Origin: Pseudomonas syringae
GTDB taxonomy: Bacteria > Pseudomonadota > Gammaproteobacteria > Pseudomonadales > Pseudomonadaceae
Length of the DNA stretch: 64,000 nucleotides
Reading direction: 5' to 3'
Assembly: GCF_023278085.1 (NCBI RefSeq)
Contig: NZ_CP066265.1
Coordinates: 4,536,501-4,600,500 of the forward strand
The position numbers and the translations under genes were made by a program. The notes below the pieces were generated by a model. It was given only the letters and a program-made list of their open reading frames with translations. It ran no database searches and was not told where the DNA came from. Of the stretch, positions 62,268 to 64,000 are shown one piece after another; the stretch's first letter is position 1; every line of letters begins with the position of its first letter.

Positions 62268-64000
62268 TTACAACAGTTTATCCAGCGTGATCGGAAACTC
62301 GCGTATGCGCTTCCCGGTCGCGTGGTAGATCGCGTTGGCGATCGCTGCCGGTACACCCACGATACCGATCTCGCCCACCCCTTTGGAACCCAGCGCGTTG
62401 ACGATTTCGTCATGCTCTTCGACAAACAGCACGTCGATGTCACCGATATCCGCATTCACCGGAATGTGATATTCAGCCAGGCTGTGGTTCATCGGGCGAC
62501 CCAGGTCATGATCGAGCATGGCTTCTTCGTGCAACGCCATGCCCATGCCCCAGACCACACCGCCGAGAATCTGACTGCGCGCCATCTTCGGATTGACCAC
62601 CCGGCCTGCCGCCACGGCACTGACCACGCGGCTGACCTTGACGGTGCCCAGGTCCTCGTCGACCAGCACTTCGACGAACACCGCCGAGTGCGTCGCGGCA
62701 GCATAGGCTTCACGCTTCTTGTCCGGTTCGGCATCGACCTGCACTTCAATCACGCCGCTGGCCTGAGAGGCCGCCAGTTCCGCCATCGACAGCACCTGAT
62801 CGCCCAGGTACAGCTTGCCCGATTCAAAGCGAACCTCATCCGGCGTGGCCGAGGCAAACTGTGGATGCAGCCCTTTCGCCACTTCCAGTACCTGACGCTG
62901 CAAGGCCTGACACGCCTGTTGCACCGCTGTACCGACTGAGGACACGGTGAACGATCCACCCTGCAACGGTGCAGTCGGCAACGAAGAGTCGCCCAGCAGG
63001 AAGGTGACATTCTCGACATCGATACCCGAAGATTCGGCAGCGATCTGCGTCATCACGGTATAAGTGCCGGTGCCAATATCGGTCGTGGCGCTGCTGACCA
63101 CCAGCGTGCCATCCGCGGCAAGGCGCGCCTTGGCGCTGGCTTTCATTTGCATCGCTTCCCAGACACCGCCCGCCATGCCCCAGCCGACCAGTTGGCGACC
63201 TTGACGCATGCTGCGCGGTTCGGGGTTGCGGCGCTCCCAGCCAAAACGCTCGGCGCCCTGGCTGTAGCATTCGCGCAACTCCTTGCTGGAATACGGTTTG
63301 TCTTCGTTGCCGTTGCGCTCGGCGTAGTTGGTCAGGCGCAGACGTACCGGGTCGATGGCCAGCGCGCAGGCCAGTTCGTCCATGGCGCATTCCAGGCCGA
63401 TCATGCCCAAGGCTGCGCCCGGCGCACGCATGTCCAGCGGCGTGAACACGTCGAGTGGCACCAGTTTGTAAGTGAGTTGCACGTTGTCGCACTGATAGAG
63501 CATGCCGCTCCACTCCACGACGTGCTCGCTGAAGTCTTCGAAACGCGAGGTCTGGCCGATGGCATCATGGCCTACCGCCAACAGACGACCGTTGGCAGCA
63601 GCGCCAAGGCGCAAGCGCTGAATAGTGCGCGGGCGATAGCCGAAGGTGAACATCTGTTGCCGTGTCAGGGTCAGGCGCACTGAACGTTTCAGGTGCAAGG
63701 CCGCCATCACTGCCAGCGGCAGCTGATACTGCGGACGCAGGCCTGAACCGAAGGCACCGCCGACGAACGCGGCCAGTACGCGGATCTTGTCCTTTTCCAG
63801 CCCGAACACCTTGTGCAGGTAGTCCTGACAGTTCTGCGTGCCCTGGGTCTTGTCATGAATCTGCAAGCTGCCGTCGGCCTGATACAGGACGGTCGATGCG
63901 TGCGGCTCCATCGGGTTGTGGTATTCGCTGGGCGTGCTGTAGGTCACATCGACGCTCAGCGCAGAACTGGCCAGCTCGCCCTCGAAGTTGCCGCGCGGCG
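62268..64000 (-). CDS. Xanthine dehydrogenase-family molybdopterin-binding subunit (partial)
   Basis: At least 577 residues; the frame is open to the window edge (PRGNFEGELASSALSVDVTY before the first in-frame GTG/ATG seen), so the N-terminus is missing. Markers: FVGGAFGSGLRPQYQLPLAVMAAL (molybdopterin-binding), EYHNPMEPHAST, and near the end the catalytic-glutamate region NALGSKGVGEIGIVGVPAAIANAI (conserved GVGE). This is the aldehyde oxidase/xanthine dehydrogenase large subunit, PaoC/YagR-like, usually paired with FAD and 2Fe-2S subunit genes, which would lie to the right. Substrate unknown. Confidence 0.9.
   Translation of the reverse strand, partial: PRGNFEGELASSALSVDVTYSTPSEYHNPMEPHASTVLYQADGSLQIHDKTQGTQNCQDYLHKVFGLEKDKIRVLAAFVGGAFGSGLRPQYQLPLAVMAALHLKRSVRLTLTRQQMFTFGYRPRTIQRLRLGAAANGRLLAVGHDAIGQTSRFEDFSEHVVEWSGMLYQCDNVQLTYKLVPLDVFTPLDMRAPGAALGMIGLECAMDELACALAIDPVRLRLTNYAERNGNEDKPYSSKELRECYSQGAERFGWERRNPEPRSMRQGRQLVGWGMAGGVWEAMQMKASAKARLAADGTLVVSSATTDIGTGTYTVMTQIAAESSGIDVENVTFLLGDSSLPTAPLQGGSFTVSSVGTAVQQACQALQRQVLEVAKGLHPQFASATPDEVRFESGKLYLGDQVLSMAELAASQASGVIEVQVDAEPDKKREAYAAATHSAVFVEVLVDEDLGTVKVSRVVSAVAAGRVVNPKMARSQILGGVVWGMGMALHEEAMLDHDLGRPMNHSLAEYHIPVNADIGDIDVLFVEEHDEIVNALGSKGVGEIGIVGVPAAIANAIYHATGKRIREFPITLDKLL

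Overview
The window looks like chromosome of a Pseudomonas of the P. syringae/fluorescens lineage, most likely the P. syringae group. The evidence is GC-rich codon use, the gene order clpB-pgeF-rluD / bamD / pilS-pilR / minor pilins / ispH-fkpB-lspA-ileS-ribF-murJ / rpsT / creA-proB-obg-rpmA-rplU / ispB, which runs parallel to the PA4545-PA4570 region of P. aeruginosa as I remember it, and the intergenic palindromic repeats with GACGCTCCGCGTC cores. I saw no rRNA, tRNA, CRISPR, prophage or insertion sequence. All gene names rest on reading the translated sequence, not on a database search.

Layout. 1-2511 (minus): rluD, pgeF and the start of clpB, which has a sigma-32-like promoter. 2661-6967 (plus): bamD, a small membrane/zinc protein, and the pilS-pilR two-component pair. 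6968-7526: a duplicated palindromic repeat block. 7527-12427: a TetR regulator, a membrane fusion lipoprotein and an RND pump. This looks like a cassette placed between pilR and thiO. Two matching GTGAC-N14-GTCAC dyads lie before tetR and before the pump genes and are the best operator candidates in the window. 12438-20059: thiO and the minor pilin operon fimU-pilV-pilW-pilX-pilY1-pilE (minus) with divergent fimT. The pilY1-pilX stretch is visibly more AT-rich than its surroundings. 20066-27571 (minus): the housekeeping run murJ-ribF-ileS-lspA-fkpB-ispH. 27822-33725: rpsT, a four-copy 140-bp tandem repeat, creA, proB, obg, rpmA, rplU and divergent ispB.

33726-44466: a small gene behind Fur-box-like sites, an FKBP isomerase, several conserved small proteins, a LonB-type protease, a DUF3015 secreted protein, a DUF4105 protein with a possible C-terminal beta-barrel, a small lipoprotein, a GreA/GreB-like factor and the ABC-F protein EttA. 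44847-55607: the c-di-GMP enzyme MorA, glyA, a CobW/YjiA GTPase with the YbdD-like protein and CstA transporter, the c-di-GMP receptor MapZ (PilZ domain) and radA. 55802-64000: mscL, a ferredoxin-NADP reductase, a stand-alone LuxR-type HTH gene with palindromes at its 5' end, rlmG, the cyanide-insensitive oxidase operon cioA-cioB plus a 55-codon CydX-like gene, and the C-terminal part of a molybdopterin-binding oxidoreductase cut by the window edge.

How the genes connect. Twitching and surface sensing (PilSR, minor pilins, PilY1) and c-di-GMP control (MorA, MapZ) share the window. Envelope building (BamD, MurJ, LspA, IspH, IspB) and translation (IleRS, S20, L21, L27, ObgE, RluD, RlmG, EttA) make up the core. 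The less ordinary parts are the palindromic repeat arrays, the RND cassette with its paired dyads, the Fur-box small gene, the DUF4105 protein and the LuxR-HTH orphan. None of these proves a wholly new system from sequence alone, but each gives a testable lead.
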